DNA of 19,885 nucleotides from UBA4486 sp041984885. Lineage in GTDB: Bacteria; Pseudomonadota; Gammaproteobacteria; Eutrophobiales; Eutrophobiaceae. Shown piece after piece: positions 6,803-15,078 of the stretch. The notes beneath the pieces were generated by a model. The model searched no databases. It was not told the origin of the DNA and worked only from the letters and a program-made list of their open reading frames with translations. Numbering within the stretch: the first letter of the stretch is position 1; each line of letters begins with the position of its first letter. Location: NCBI GenBank assembly GCA_041984885.1, contig JBHIXH010000042.1:1-19885 (forward strand). The letters are read 5' to 3'. The position numbers were made by a program, and so were the translations under genes.

Positions 6803-7927
6803 ATGAAAACGATATTGATTAATCTGTTTCTGGTCTTGCTGGCGAGTCAATCCGCTTGCGCGGAAAAAATGCCATCACCAGCGGATCAGGCAATTGAGCT
6901 GGAAACGGTTGTGAGCGGTTTGCAGCGCCCATGGTCATTAGAATTCCTGCCGGATGGGCGAATTCTGGTCACAGAGAAAGCCGGTCAACTCAGGATAATA
7001 AAAGACGGACAGTTGCAATCGGAGCCGATTGCGGGGGTTCCGGCGGTGAACCCGGACGGCCAGGGCGGACTGCTGGACATTGCACTCGATGCCGATTTTG
7101 CCAATAACGAACGTATCTACCTCAGCTATTCAAATGCCGACGACCGTACCGGCACGGAGGTGATCAGCGCCCGATTCGTTGACAACCAACTCGTCGATCA
7201 GAAAATTATATTTACGTTGTTGCCGAAGACCGGTTCCGGTCACCATTTTGGTTCACGCCTGGTACAGGCGGATGATGGCAACCTGTTTATCACGACCGGT
7301 GACAGGGGCGACAGACCGCGCGCGCAAAACCTTGATGATCATGCCGGCTCATTAATTCGCATTAAACCGGATGGCACGATACCGGATGATAATCCGTTTA
7401 TAGGTAAGGCTGGCAGTCAACCGGAAATTTACACGTACGGCAATCGCAACATGCAGGGCATAGATATTCACCCGGTTACCCGTGAAGTCTGGACAGTGGA
7501 ACATGGACCACAAGGCGGTGACGAGTTAAACCGCATGCAGGCCGGCATCAATTATGGCTGGCCCGTCATCACGTATGGCAAGAACTATGGCATCGGCACA
7601 TCGATTGGTGAGGGTACCGCGAAGCCGGGTATGGAACAGCCAGTGCATTACTGGGTCCCGTCCATCGCCACGTCGGGCCTGTTGTTTTATACCGGCGACA
7701 GGTTTCCTGGCTGGAAACATAATGCCTTTGTCAGTTCCCTGCGGTATGGCGCACTGGCACGTCTCGAGATTAAAGACAACAAGGTCGTCAGCGAAGAACG
7801 TCTGATTAACGGTACGGTCGGTCGCATACGTGACGTGAAGCAGGGGCTAGATGGTTTGTTGTACATTATTACCGATGAACAGGACGGCAAACTGATCCGT
7901 ATCAAGCCGGCACCATCGACGCCGTAA
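6803..7927 (+). CDS. Exported PQQ-dependent soluble aldose sugar dehydrogenase
   Basis: 374 residues, close to E. coli YliI/Asd (about 371). A signal peptide spans residues 1-20 (likely cut after ACA). The mature protein opens with LQRPWSLEFLPDGRILVTEK, the first blade of the beta-propeller. GHHFGSRL (about 146-153) carries the conserved histidine expected to take the proton from the sugar, and EHGPQGGDELN (233-243) is the other hallmark. By family it oxidises the C1 hydroxyl of aldoses in the periplasm using PQQ and calcium. No PQQ synthesis genes lie in this window, so cofactor supply must come from elsewhere. AAGG about 7 bases before the ATG supports this start. The preceding 88-base gap shows no terminator, so read-through from the kinase gene is possible. 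Confidence 0.92.
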   Translation: MKTILINLFLVLLASQSACAEKMPSPADQAIELETVVSGLQRPWSLEFLPDGRILVTEKAGQLRIIKDGQLQSEPIAGVPAVNPDGQGGLLDIALDADFANNERIYLSYSNADDRTGTEVISARFVDNQLVDQKIIFTLLPKTGSGHHFGSRLVQADDGNLFITTGDRGDRPRAQNLDDHAGSLIRIKPDGTIPDDNPFIGKAGSQPEIYTYGNRNMQGIDIHPVTREVWTVEHGPQGGDELNRMQAGINYGWPVITYGKNYGIGTSIGEGTAKPGMEQPVHYWVPSIATSGLLFYTGDRFPGWKHNAFVSSLRYGALARLEIKDNKVVSEERLINGTVGRIRDVKQGLDGLLYIITDEQDGKLIRIKPAPSTP

Positions 7928-8091
7928 TCACATACCTTATATATAGCGAAAGCACGGCGAGAAACAGGCCCACTGGCCGGACAACAGCAGCAGATACGTT
8001 GCGGAAACCGGGTCGGAATCCGTCCGGTGTCCCGAACCAAGCAGGATGGTACGGGTCTGAATGGAGACAGCGTCAATTTCGGTACTGATCC

Positions 8092-8658
8092 ATGACCCTG
8101 ACTCGTTTGCTCGGTGGTACATTGTTCCTGACTCTTGCCGGGTGCAACAGCCATTTACCGGTGACTATTCAATCCCCGCCAGAACGTGACTTGCAATATG
8201 CACAGGTCAAACAGGAAATCCCGGTCTATCAGGATGAGATCGTGCGCTGGGGCGGCAAGATTGTCGCCGTCGAAAACCGGGAGGATTCAACCTGGATAGA
8301 GATCCTGGCGAACCCGCTGAACAGTTTCGGTCGACCGATCCATAATCGCGATTATGCCGGTCGCTTTATCGCCCGCATTGACGGCTATCTCGACGCCGAG
8401 CAGTACGCGAAAGACCGTTACATCACGATCTCCGGCAAGGTTGAGACCGGCCTGGTCAGACTGATTGATGAGTATCCGTATCACTATCCGCTCATTCATG
8501 TACAAGAATATTATCTCTGGCCGGAAGCACAGATGGTTCACGACTATCACTGGCTTTATCATTACCGACCTTACTATTATCCGTACTACTATCCCTACAG
8601 CTATCATCGACGACCGTTTTCACGGTTTCATTACGGTTATCACCACGACTGGTACTGA
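8092..8658 (+). CDS. slp: Slp-family outer membrane lipoprotein with Tyr/His-rich tail
   Basis: 188 residues. The signal peptide ends in LAGC with the lipid-bearing Cys at 18. The body (about 25-145) reads like Slp: RWGGKIVAVENRED, TWIEILANPLN, GRFIARIDGYLDAEQY, RYITISGKVETG. The E. coli relative is a starvation-induced outer membrane lipoprotein of similar size. Here the last 30 or so residues are dominated by Tyr, His, Pro and Arg (YYYPYYYPYSYHRR), an extension outside the folded core. Function is unknown beyond the envelope. A 164-base gap separates it from the dehydrogenase gene, in which I see no clear promoter or terminator. Confidence 0.88.
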   Translation: MTLTRLLGGTLFLTLAGCNSHLPVTIQSPPERDLQYAQVKQEIPVYQDEIVRWGGKIVAVENREDSTWIEILANPLNSFGRPIHNRDYAGRFIARIDGYLDAEQYAKDRYITISGKVETGLVRLIDEYPYHYPLIHVQEYYLWPEAQMVHDYHWLYHYRPYYYPYYYPYSYHRRPFSRFHYGYHHDWY

Positions 8659-9048
8659 CAATAGCGAACTGTGTTCATTGTCAGGCCGAAAAATCATGCT
8701 CGCTTAATGGCAGCGAGCGCACACGTTTTTATCAAAGCGAAGGAATTTTCTGAATTGATTTAACATTAATTTATAACCTCGCTACGTACATGGACTTTGA
8801 CTCCCGGCAATCAGTCATGCAAATTTTGGTCTGAATTTTTTTATGGCGATTTAACTACTCATCGCAATGCATCAATTGGACATTAAGCACGTAAAATCAG
8901 TAAATTACCCGCGGAATGGCCTATGCTTACCAGAACCTGTAAATAAAATAATCCAGAACTAATGTACTTATATATATCTCTATAATCAGGCATATAACTT
9001 GCAGGTTTAGCATTGTTTGATTGTTTGCCGTAGCGTAGTTCGTGGGTT
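8659..9048. other. 390-base gap between slp and the beta-oxidation operon
   Basis: No open frame longer than about 20 codons with a credible start is visible. It is AT-rich, with runs such as tatatatatctctataat near 8969-8986. It holds the 8698-8718 inverted repeat and a perfect TATAAT at 8981-8986 that would place a transcript start about 55 bases before the operon, but no good -35 lies at the right distance. The operon promoter most likely lies here. Confidence 0.5.
8698..8730 (+). terminator. Possible weak terminator after slp
   Basis: A 7-base perfect inverted repeat (gctcgct / agcgagc, 8698-8704 and 8712-8718) with a 7-base loop is followed by ttttt at 8726-8730. The T run is 7 bases from the stem, so efficiency is doubtful. 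Confidence 0.35.
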
Positions 9049-11388
9049 ATGCCATGGGAATATCAGGGTCGGGTAAACATGCAGCTTGAATATACATTAC
9101 ATCCTCCAACTTACGACAGGGTCGTTCGCCTGTTCAGTCGTCTCCGGAAAATACTCGGGATCAATGTCAAACTGCATGGCGATGCCTCATTACTGACACA
9201 GGGCGAGATATTTCTGTTTAATCATTTCGCCAGAACCGAGACATTCCTGCCGCATTATTTTATTCACAAGGAAACCGGTTGTTATTGCCGGGCCATTGCC
9301 ACGCATAAAATATTCCAGGGCAGTGAAAAGTTTTCCCGCTTTCTCGGTCGCGTCGGCGTGTTGCCCGATGACTATGAAAACCTGTTGTCGATCCTGGTGG
9401 CTGACATTATTAAAGGACATAAAGTCATCATCTTTCCTGAAGGTGGCATGATAAAAAATCGCTCGGTCGTCGATGATGATGGCAATTACCAGATTTATTC
9501 ACCGAAAAAGAACGAGTATAGAAAACTGCACACCGGCGCCGCCGTCCTTGCGCTTGCTGTTGCTGTCTTCAAACGGGCAGTTCGCGATGCCGAGAGAAAA
9601 GGCGAGTGGTCACGACTTGAAGACTGGGTGGGTTTGCTGGAACTGAAATCTCTTGATCAATTAATCTTTGCTGCACATCGGACGACGCGAATCGTCCCCG
9701 GTAATATTACATTCAGCCCTATACACACAGACACCAACTTTATCTATCAAGCGGTCAATAAATTTGGGGCCGACCTTGGTGATGTTGCCAACGAGGAGTT
9801 ATTAATCGAGGCCAACATACTGTTAAAAAATACCGATATGGATATGCGCCTGGGTGAAAGTATTCCCGTGGCAAAATTCTGGCCGTGGTGGCAACGGCGC
9901 TTTTATGCCTGGCTGGCGAGCAAGACCAGCTTGATAGAAGACTTCTTTTCACTGGAATCGATTCAAAGGCCGATAGTAAAAAAAGCCGCTCGCTTCGTGG
10001 TCAAAAAAAACAGTGAAAAATTGCGTGATGAATACATGCGGCAGATATATGAAAACGTCACAATCAATCTTTATCAGTTGACGTCAAGCATATTGATCAT
10101 GCTTGCGAAAAAAGGAAAAGCCGAGATACCGCGCCATTACCTTTACCTGGTGGTCTACCTCGTGATTAAACAGATGCAGAAGATAAATGCCGGGCAGTTA
10201 CACAGAAATATCAGAAACCCGGAGATGTATGAAAACCTGGTTCATTCCGGCTGCCATGAAGTGAATAATCTGTTAAGCCTGTTACAGGACAAAGGCCTGC
10301 TTGAATGCAGGCATGATGACATCCTGATTTCTGAAAAGATTCTGCATGACTACGACCCGGATAATATTCGCCTGGAGAACATCGCGCAGGTTTACCAGAA
10401 TGAAATTGCCCCGATTCGTGCAACCCGGTCAATCATTCAGGATGCCATTACGCGTGCCGAGCATATGGATGCAGCGGATATCGCCCGTTATCGCCATGAA
10501 GACGAGTTGTTGAAGTACGAGTGGTGTCACTACTATTTCAGCAAGGCCAGGTATGATCATATCAACGCAACCGAAACAATAGTTGAGAGTGGCCGGCCGC
10601 TACTTTACGGGAATAAGGATGTACATGGTAAAACCGGTGTACTGCTCGTACACGGCTTTCTGGCTTCGCCGGCTGAAGTCAAACCGTTTGCGAAAAGCCT
10701 GAATGAAGCCGGCTACACGGTCTATTGCCCCAGGTTGGCCGGCCATGGGACGTCACCGGCAGACCTGCGTGGCCGGACATGGCAGGACTGGTATGCGTCG
10801 GTCAGAAGTGGTTATGAGATACTCGGATCGCTGGTCGACGAGATTCATGTCATTGCATTCTCGACCGGTGGTTGTCTGTCACTGATCCATGCGGCCACCG
10901 GACCGGATAAACTGATATCGACAATTGTGATCAATGCCCCGGTCAAGTTTAAAAAGAAATCACTGATGCTGGTGCCTATCATCAACGGGGTTTCCAGGGT
11001 GACGCGTCGCTCACAACAACTGGACCGGGTCATTCCGTATCGGAATCACAAATCGGAACATCCCCGCATCAATTACCAGAAGATCCCGTTAAGTGGATTA
11101 ACCGAACTGTCGAAAATGAATAAAGCCCTGTTGAATTGTCTGGATAAAATCCGCACACCAACGGTACTGTTTCAGTCGATACACGATCCGGTCATCAATC
11201 CGGTCAGTGCCAGGCTATTACTGGAAAAACTGACGAACGCGACTGCCAGGATTATCGACGTGGATTCTCATCGGCATGGCATATTGTATGAAAATATCGA
11301 AAACATTCAGGAACAGATACTCCGGATAATTCAGGGCAAGGAAACTGACAAGCCGTTACAGGCATTAATGCCGGAAACCGCATCATGA
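9049..11388 (+). CDS. Acyltransferase / alpha-beta hydrolase fusion protein
   Basis: 779 residues with two enzyme parts. The N-terminal part (about 40-300) resembles glycerolipid acyltransferases: NHFARTE (58-64), where the usual HX4D reads HX4E with His 59, and FPEGG (129-133). A middle helical stretch (about 330-395, with VTINLYQL and IPRHYLYLVV) resembles the region after the catalytic domain of PlsB-like enzymes. The C-terminal part (about 525-765) is a serine hydrolase: HGFLASP oxyanion segment at 535, nucleophile FSTGG with Ser 605, Asp 713 in IHDP, and His 741 or 743 in DSHRHGI. It looks like the monoacylglycerol lipase/carboxylesterase group. It could therefore add and remove acyl chains. 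It overlaps fadE by ATGA, so its job is probably tied to fatty-acid turnover. The start could also be the ATG at 9079, which follows a ggg-rich stretch. Confidence 0.85.
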   Translation: MPWEYQGRVNMQLEYTLHPPTYDRVVRLFSRLRKILGINVKLHGDASLLTQGEIFLFNHFARTETFLPHYFIHKETGCYCRAIATHKIFQGSEKFSRFLGRVGVLPDDYENLLSILVADIIKGHKVIIFPEGGMIKNRSVVDDDGNYQIYSPKKNEYRKLHTGAAVLALAVAVFKRAVRDAERKGEWSRLEDWVGLLELKSLDQLIFAAHRTTRIVPGNITFSPIHTDTNFIYQAVNKFGADLGDVANEELLIEANILLKNTDMDMRLGESIPVAKFWPWWQRRFYAWLASKTSLIEDFFSLESIQRPIVKKAARFVVKKNSEKLRDEYMRQIYENVTINLYQLTSSILIMLAKKGKAEIPRHYLYLVVYLVIKQMQKINAGQLHRNIRNPEMYENLVHSGCHEVNNLLSLLQDKGLLECRHDDILISEKILHDYDPDNIRLENIAQVYQNEIAPIRATRSIIQDAITRAEHMDAADIARYRHEDELLKYEWCHYYFSKARYDHINATETIVESGRPLLYGNKDVHGKTGVLLVHGFLASPAEVKPFAKSLNEAGYTVYCPRLAGHGTSPADLRGRTWQDWYASVRSGYEILGSLVDEIHVIAFSTGGCLSLIHAATGPDKLISTIVINAPVKFKKKSLMLVPIINGVSRVTRRSQQLDRVIPYRNHKSEHPRINYQKIPLSGLTELSKMNKALLNCLDKIRTPTVLFQSIHDPVINPVSARLLLEKLTNATARIIDVDSHRHGILYENIENIQEQILRIIQGKETDKPLQALMPETAS

Positions 11389-13796
11389 GCGCAATCATTA
11401 TTTCTTTATTAATTCTTGTCAGCGTGGTGCTGGTGTTTGGTGTATTTTCATTGAACCGGTATGCCTGGTCGGCCGGTTTGTTGTTATCGGCTATGCTCAT
11501 CACGATGACGCAGCCTGTCCACTGGCTGTTCTTGCTGGTTCTATGGATAGTCATCGCTGCAGTGGAGTTGATGCTGTTGCACACCACACTACGCTATAAA
11601 AAAATCAGTTTGCCCCTGTTAAATCTTTTGCAAGCGCAGATTCCGCCGATATCCCGGACAGAAAAAGAGGCACTGGATGCCGGTGATACTGCCTGGGAAA
11701 GCGAATTACTCGGTGGCAAGCCGGACTGGGAAACTCTGACACAGTATCGTTCCTATTTAAGCCCGGAAGAACAAAAATTTCTTGCCGGGCCGGTTGAACA
11801 ACTGTGCCGGATGCTGGACGACTGGCAGATCACGCATGAGTTGCATGACCTGCCCGAACCTGTGTGGGAGTACATAAAGCAGGAACGTTTCCTGGCCATG
11901 ATATTACCGAAAGAATTCGGCGGGCTGGGTTTTTCTGCCGAGTGTCACTCGGAAGTGATAGTCAAACTCGCCAGTCGTTCGATCACCGCGGCGGTGACTG
12001 TGATGGTGCCGAATTCACTGGGTCCCGGGCAGCTATTAATAAAATATGGAACCGAAGCACAAAAACAACGCTATTTACCGACGCTGGTCTCCGGCGAAGA
12101 CATACCCTGTTTTGCCCTGACGTCACCGGTGGCCGGCAGCGATGCAACGAGTATCGTCGATCAGGGTGTGGTTTGCCGGGACAGTTTCGAAGGCAAAGAA
12201 GACGTGCTCGGTATCCGCCTGACCTGGTCGAAACGTTATATCACCCTGGCACCGGTGGCTACCTTACTTGGCCTGGCATTCAAGTTATACGATCCGGATC
12301 ACCTGCTCGGCGATGCCGAAGACGTTGGCATTACGCTGGCATTGATTCCGACCAGTACGGCCGGTGTCAATATCGGCAGACGACACATGCCGGGAGCGAA
12401 TCCTTTTCAAAACGGGCCGAACTCCGGTGACAACGTGTTCATTCCGATTGACTGGATCATTGGTGGAGTCGACTACGCCGGTAAAGGCTGGAGCATGCTG
12501 GTTGAATGTTTATCGGAAGGCCGGGGGGTCTCGTTGCCGGCATTGAGTGTGGCCGCGGCCAAGCAGGCCGTGTTTACCACGACCGCCTATGCCATGGTCA
12601 GAAAACAGTTCCGTATGCCGGTGGCGAGGTTTGAAGGAGTTGAAGAAGTGTTGGCACGCATCATCGGTAAAACCTATCTGATGAACGCCTCCCGCTTGTT
12701 GACATTAAATATGCTGGATGCGGAGGTGTGCCCATCTGTCGCTACGGCGATAATCAAGTTTCACCTGACCGAAATGATGCGGGAAGTCATCAATGATGCG
12801 ATGGATGTGCATGGCGGCAAGGCGATTATGCTGGGACCGAAAAATTATTTGATGCGTACCTACCAGGCAATACCGATCTCGATCACGGTAGAAGGCGCCA
12901 ACATCCTGACCAGAAACATGATGATATTCGGCCAGGGTGTCATGCGTTGTCATCCCTTCCTGATGCGCGAGGTGGAATTGTCGTTGCAGGGAGAGGATGA
13001 GCTGGAAGCGTTTGATAGCACACTATGCCAACATGTCTCGCATGTGCTAAATGTTTCCACGCGGGCATTTCTATACGGTCTGTCCGGGTTCCTGTTTACC
13101 GGCAAGCGGCATGCCAAACGGCAGATCAATGCGTTGTCATCAGCGCTGGCGACGGCAACGGAACTGGCGTTGGCATCGGTTGGTGGTCAATTGAAGAAAA
13201 GGGAACGGTTGTCGGCCAGGCTGGGTGACGCGTTAAGTTATCTCTACCTGGCCAGTGCGACGCTGGACTATTTTGAAAAAAATAACGATAAAAATGATCG
13301 CTATGTGTTTGCCTGGGCCATACGTTACACGACCTGGAAGACACAGGAGGCGCTGATTACGCTGGCTGACAATCTGCCCATCTGGGCAGGCTGGTTGTTA
13401 CGTGCTACCTGTTTTCCTCTGGGCCGGTACTGCAAACAACCGTCTGACTCGCTCGATCACGCCGTCGTCAAACAAGTGCTTGTGCCTTCGGAATTTCGTG
13501 ACCGACTGGTTGCCGGTATCCATATACCCGCCGACAGTGATGAACCGTTAGCCCAGTTAAATAAGGCCTTTGGTCTGGTCAATGATGTCATCGAGATTGA
13601 ACGAAAAATCAATCATGCGTTCAAGGCCAGCCGAATACCGGATCGTGATGCGGAAACCGCGGTGGAAAACCGGGTAATTTCCGCCGAGGAAGCAGAGTTG
13701 TTGCAACAAAGTGAGGTGTTGTTCCGGGAAATCATCAATGTCGATGATTTTTCCAACGAGGAATACCGTGGTAGCAGACATGACCCGGGCGAGTAG
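11385..13796 (+). CDS. fadE: Acyl-CoA dehydrogenase, FadE type
   Basis: 803 residues (E. coli FadE is 814). Two hydrophobic stretches (about 2-22 and 28-67) anchor it to the inner membrane. The acyl-CoA dehydrogenase core follows at about 130-520, with LPKEFGGLGFS, FALTSPVAGSDA, and DVHGGKAIMLGPKNYL. ITVEGANILTR carries Glu 503 at the position of the catalytic base in the superfamily. The last 270 or so residues match the extra C-terminal domain found only in FadE-type enzymes. It makes the first, FAD-dependent step of beta-oxidation, turning acyl-CoA into trans-2-enoyl-CoA. The start ATG overlaps the stop of the fusion gene (ATGA), and its end overlaps fadI by 29 bases, so translation is coupled along the operon. 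In E. coli fadE stands alone, so this linkage is different. Confidence 0.95.
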   Translation: MSAIIISLLILVSVVLVFGVFSLNRYAWSAGLLLSAMLITMTQPVHWLFLLVLWIVIAAVELMLLHTTLRYKKISLPLLNLLQAQIPPISRTEKEALDAGDTAWESELLGGKPDWETLTQYRSYLSPEEQKFLAGPVEQLCRMLDDWQITHELHDLPEPVWEYIKQERFLAMILPKEFGGLGFSAECHSEVIVKLASRSITAAVTVMVPNSLGPGQLLIKYGTEAQKQRYLPTLVSGEDIPCFALTSPVAGSDATSIVDQGVVCRDSFEGKEDVLGIRLTWSKRYITLAPVATLLGLAFKLYDPDHLLGDAEDVGITLALIPTSTAGVNIGRRHMPGANPFQNGPNSGDNVFIPIDWIIGGVDYAGKGWSMLVECLSEGRGVSLPALSVAAAKQAVFTTTAYAMVRKQFRMPVARFEGVEEVLARIIGKTYLMNASRLLTLNMLDAEVCPSVATAIIKFHLTEMMREVINDAMDVHGGKAIMLGPKNYLMRTYQAIPISITVEGANILTRNMMIFGQGVMRCHPFLMREVELSLQGEDELEAFDSTLCQHVSHVLNVSTRAFLYGLSGFLFTGKRHAKRQINALSSALATATELALASVGGQLKKRERLSARLGDALSYLYLASATLDYFEKNNDKNDRYVFAWAIRYTTWKTQEALITLADNLPIWAGWLLRATCFPLGRYCKQPSDSLDHAVVKQVLVPSEFRDRLVAGIHIPADSDEPLAQLNKAFGLVNDVIEIERKINHAFKASRIPDRDAETAVENRVISAEEAELLQQSEVLFREIINVDDFSNEEYRGSRHDPGE
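13758..13762 (+). promoter_or_regulatory. Ribosome binding site deciding the fadI GTG start
   Basis: GAGGA lies inside the end of fadE, 5 bases before the GTG at 13768. The next ATG (13780) is 17 bases away, and the first ATG of the open frame (13711) reads into non-thiolase sequence. Confidence 0.65.
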
Positions 13797-15078
13797 AAAA
13801 AAACCGGTATACATTATCGATGGTGCGCGCACGCCATTTTTGCGCGCACGCGGCCAGCCCGGTGTATTCAGCGCGGCGGAGCTGGCATTGCAATCAGCGC
13901 AACCACTCATGCTCAGGCAGGCATTCAGTTCATCTGATCTGGATGAAGTGATCCTCGGGTGTGTCGTGCCTTCGCCGGATGAATGCAATATTGCCCGGGT
14001 GGTCTCGCTGCGACTTGGTTGTGGTCACAGTGTGCCGGCCTGGACGGTGCAGCGTAACTGCGCATCCGGTATGCAGGCAGTCGATTCCGCTGCACGCAAC
14101 ATCGCCAATGGTTATTCGGACCTCGTTCTCGCCGGTGGTGTCGAGGCGATGAGCCGGTCACCTGTCCTGTTTAATGATGCGATGGTGCTGTGGTTAAGCC
14201 AGTTGAACCAGGCAAAATCCGTTTCAGCAAAATTGAAAACACTTGGCCGGTTCAGGCCGAAACATCTAAAACCGGTATTGGCATTGTTACGTGGCCTGAC
14301 GGATCCGGTCGTCGGTTTATCCATGGGTAAAACCGCCGAACTGGTCGCCAGTCAGTTTGCTATATCGCGCGAGGAGATGGATACGTATGCCATGCACAGT
14401 CATGCACGCCTGTCCGCGGCACAGCAGGATGGCAGGCTGAACGAGATTGAAGTGATCTATGACGCGAATGGTCATTACTATGATCATGATGATGGTGTCA
14501 GGCCGGACACGGACCTGGTATCGCTGGCCAGGCTGAAACCCGTATTTGATCGACGCTATGGTGCTGTCACTGCAGGTAACAGCGCGCAAGTGACGGACGG
14601 TGCGGCCTGGTTACTGCTGGCGAGTGAACAGGCAGTCAAGGATCATGACCTGACACCGCTGGGCCGGATAGTCGATTGCCAGTGGTCGGGGCTGGCACCG
14701 GAGGTAATGGGGTTGGGCCCGGCGTATGCGATCAACCAGATACTCGGCAAGCATAAACTGTCACTGGCGCGAATCGATGAATGGGAAATCAACGAAGCGT
14801 TTGCGGCCCAGGTACTGGCCTGCCGGCAGGCGTTGGCGGACAGGAATTTCTGTAGAGACAAGTTACATCGTCGTAGTCCGGTCGGCCTGATCGATCTGGA
14901 AAAACTGAATACAAATGGTGGCGGTATCAGTCTCGGTCACCCGGTCGGGGCCAGTGGCGCACGAATCGTTCTGCATGTACTGCACCGATTACTCAGTCAG
15001 AAAACGCAGTATGGCATTGCATCGTTATGTATTGGCGGTGGTCAGGGTGGCGCCATGTTGGTGACAGTCGATGGCTAA
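13768..15078 (+). CDS. fadI: 3-ketoacyl-CoA thiolase, FadI type
   Basis: With the GTG start at 13768 the protein is 436 residues, the same length as E. coli FadI and longer than FadA (387). It begins KKPVYIIDGARTPF. The acyl-accepting cysteine is Cys 98 in NCASGMQA; His 391 lies in SLGHPVGASGAR and Cys 421 in LCIGGG, completing the thiolase triad, and NEAFAAQ is present. The loop insert between about residues 135 and 190 (LKTLGRFRPKHLKPV) is the FadI-type insert. It cleaves 3-ketoacyl-CoA with CoA to give acetyl-CoA and a shortened acyl-CoA, working as a complex with FadJ. It overlaps fadE by 29 bases and fadJ by 8. The open frame runs upstream to an ATG at 13711, but that extension has no family likeness. 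Confidence 0.94.
   Translation: MVADMTRASRKKPVYIIDGARTPFLRARGQPGVFSAAELALQSAQPLMLRQAFSSSDLDEVILGCVVPSPDECNIARVVSLRLGCGHSVPAWTVQRNCASGMQAVDSAARNIANGYSDLVLAGGVEAMSRSPVLFNDAMVLWLSQLNQAKSVSAKLKTLGRFRPKHLKPVLALLRGLTDPVVGLSMGKTAELVASQFAISREEMDTYAMHSHARLSAAQQDGRLNEIEVIYDANGHYYDHDDGVRPDTDLVSLARLKPVFDRRYGAVTAGNSAQVTDGAAWLLLASEQAVKDHDLTPLGRIVDCQWSGLAPEVMGLGPAYAINQILGKHKLSLARIDEWEINEAFAAQVLACRQALADRNFCRDKLHRRSPVGLIDLEKLNTNGGGISLGHPVGASGARIVLHVLHRLLSQKTQYGIASLCIGGGQGGAMLVTVDG

Noticed and set aside
7687..8154. Minus-strand frame of 155 codons spanning the gap before slp
   Set aside because: It overlaps the sugar dehydrogenase end and the slp start, has no ribosome site or recognisable domain, and would be antisense for most of its length.
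8659..9048. FadR or PsrA operator before the beta-oxidation operon
   Set aside because: I looked for the known palindromes and found no convincing match by eye; a motif scan would be needed.
11864..12430. Plus-strand 188-codon frame within fadE
   Set aside because: Out-of-frame shadow of fadE, whose own frame carries continuous acyl-CoA dehydrogenase motifs.
13557..13988. Minus-strand frame across the fadE/fadI junction
   Set aside because: Antisense to two well-supported coding regions, no family likeness.
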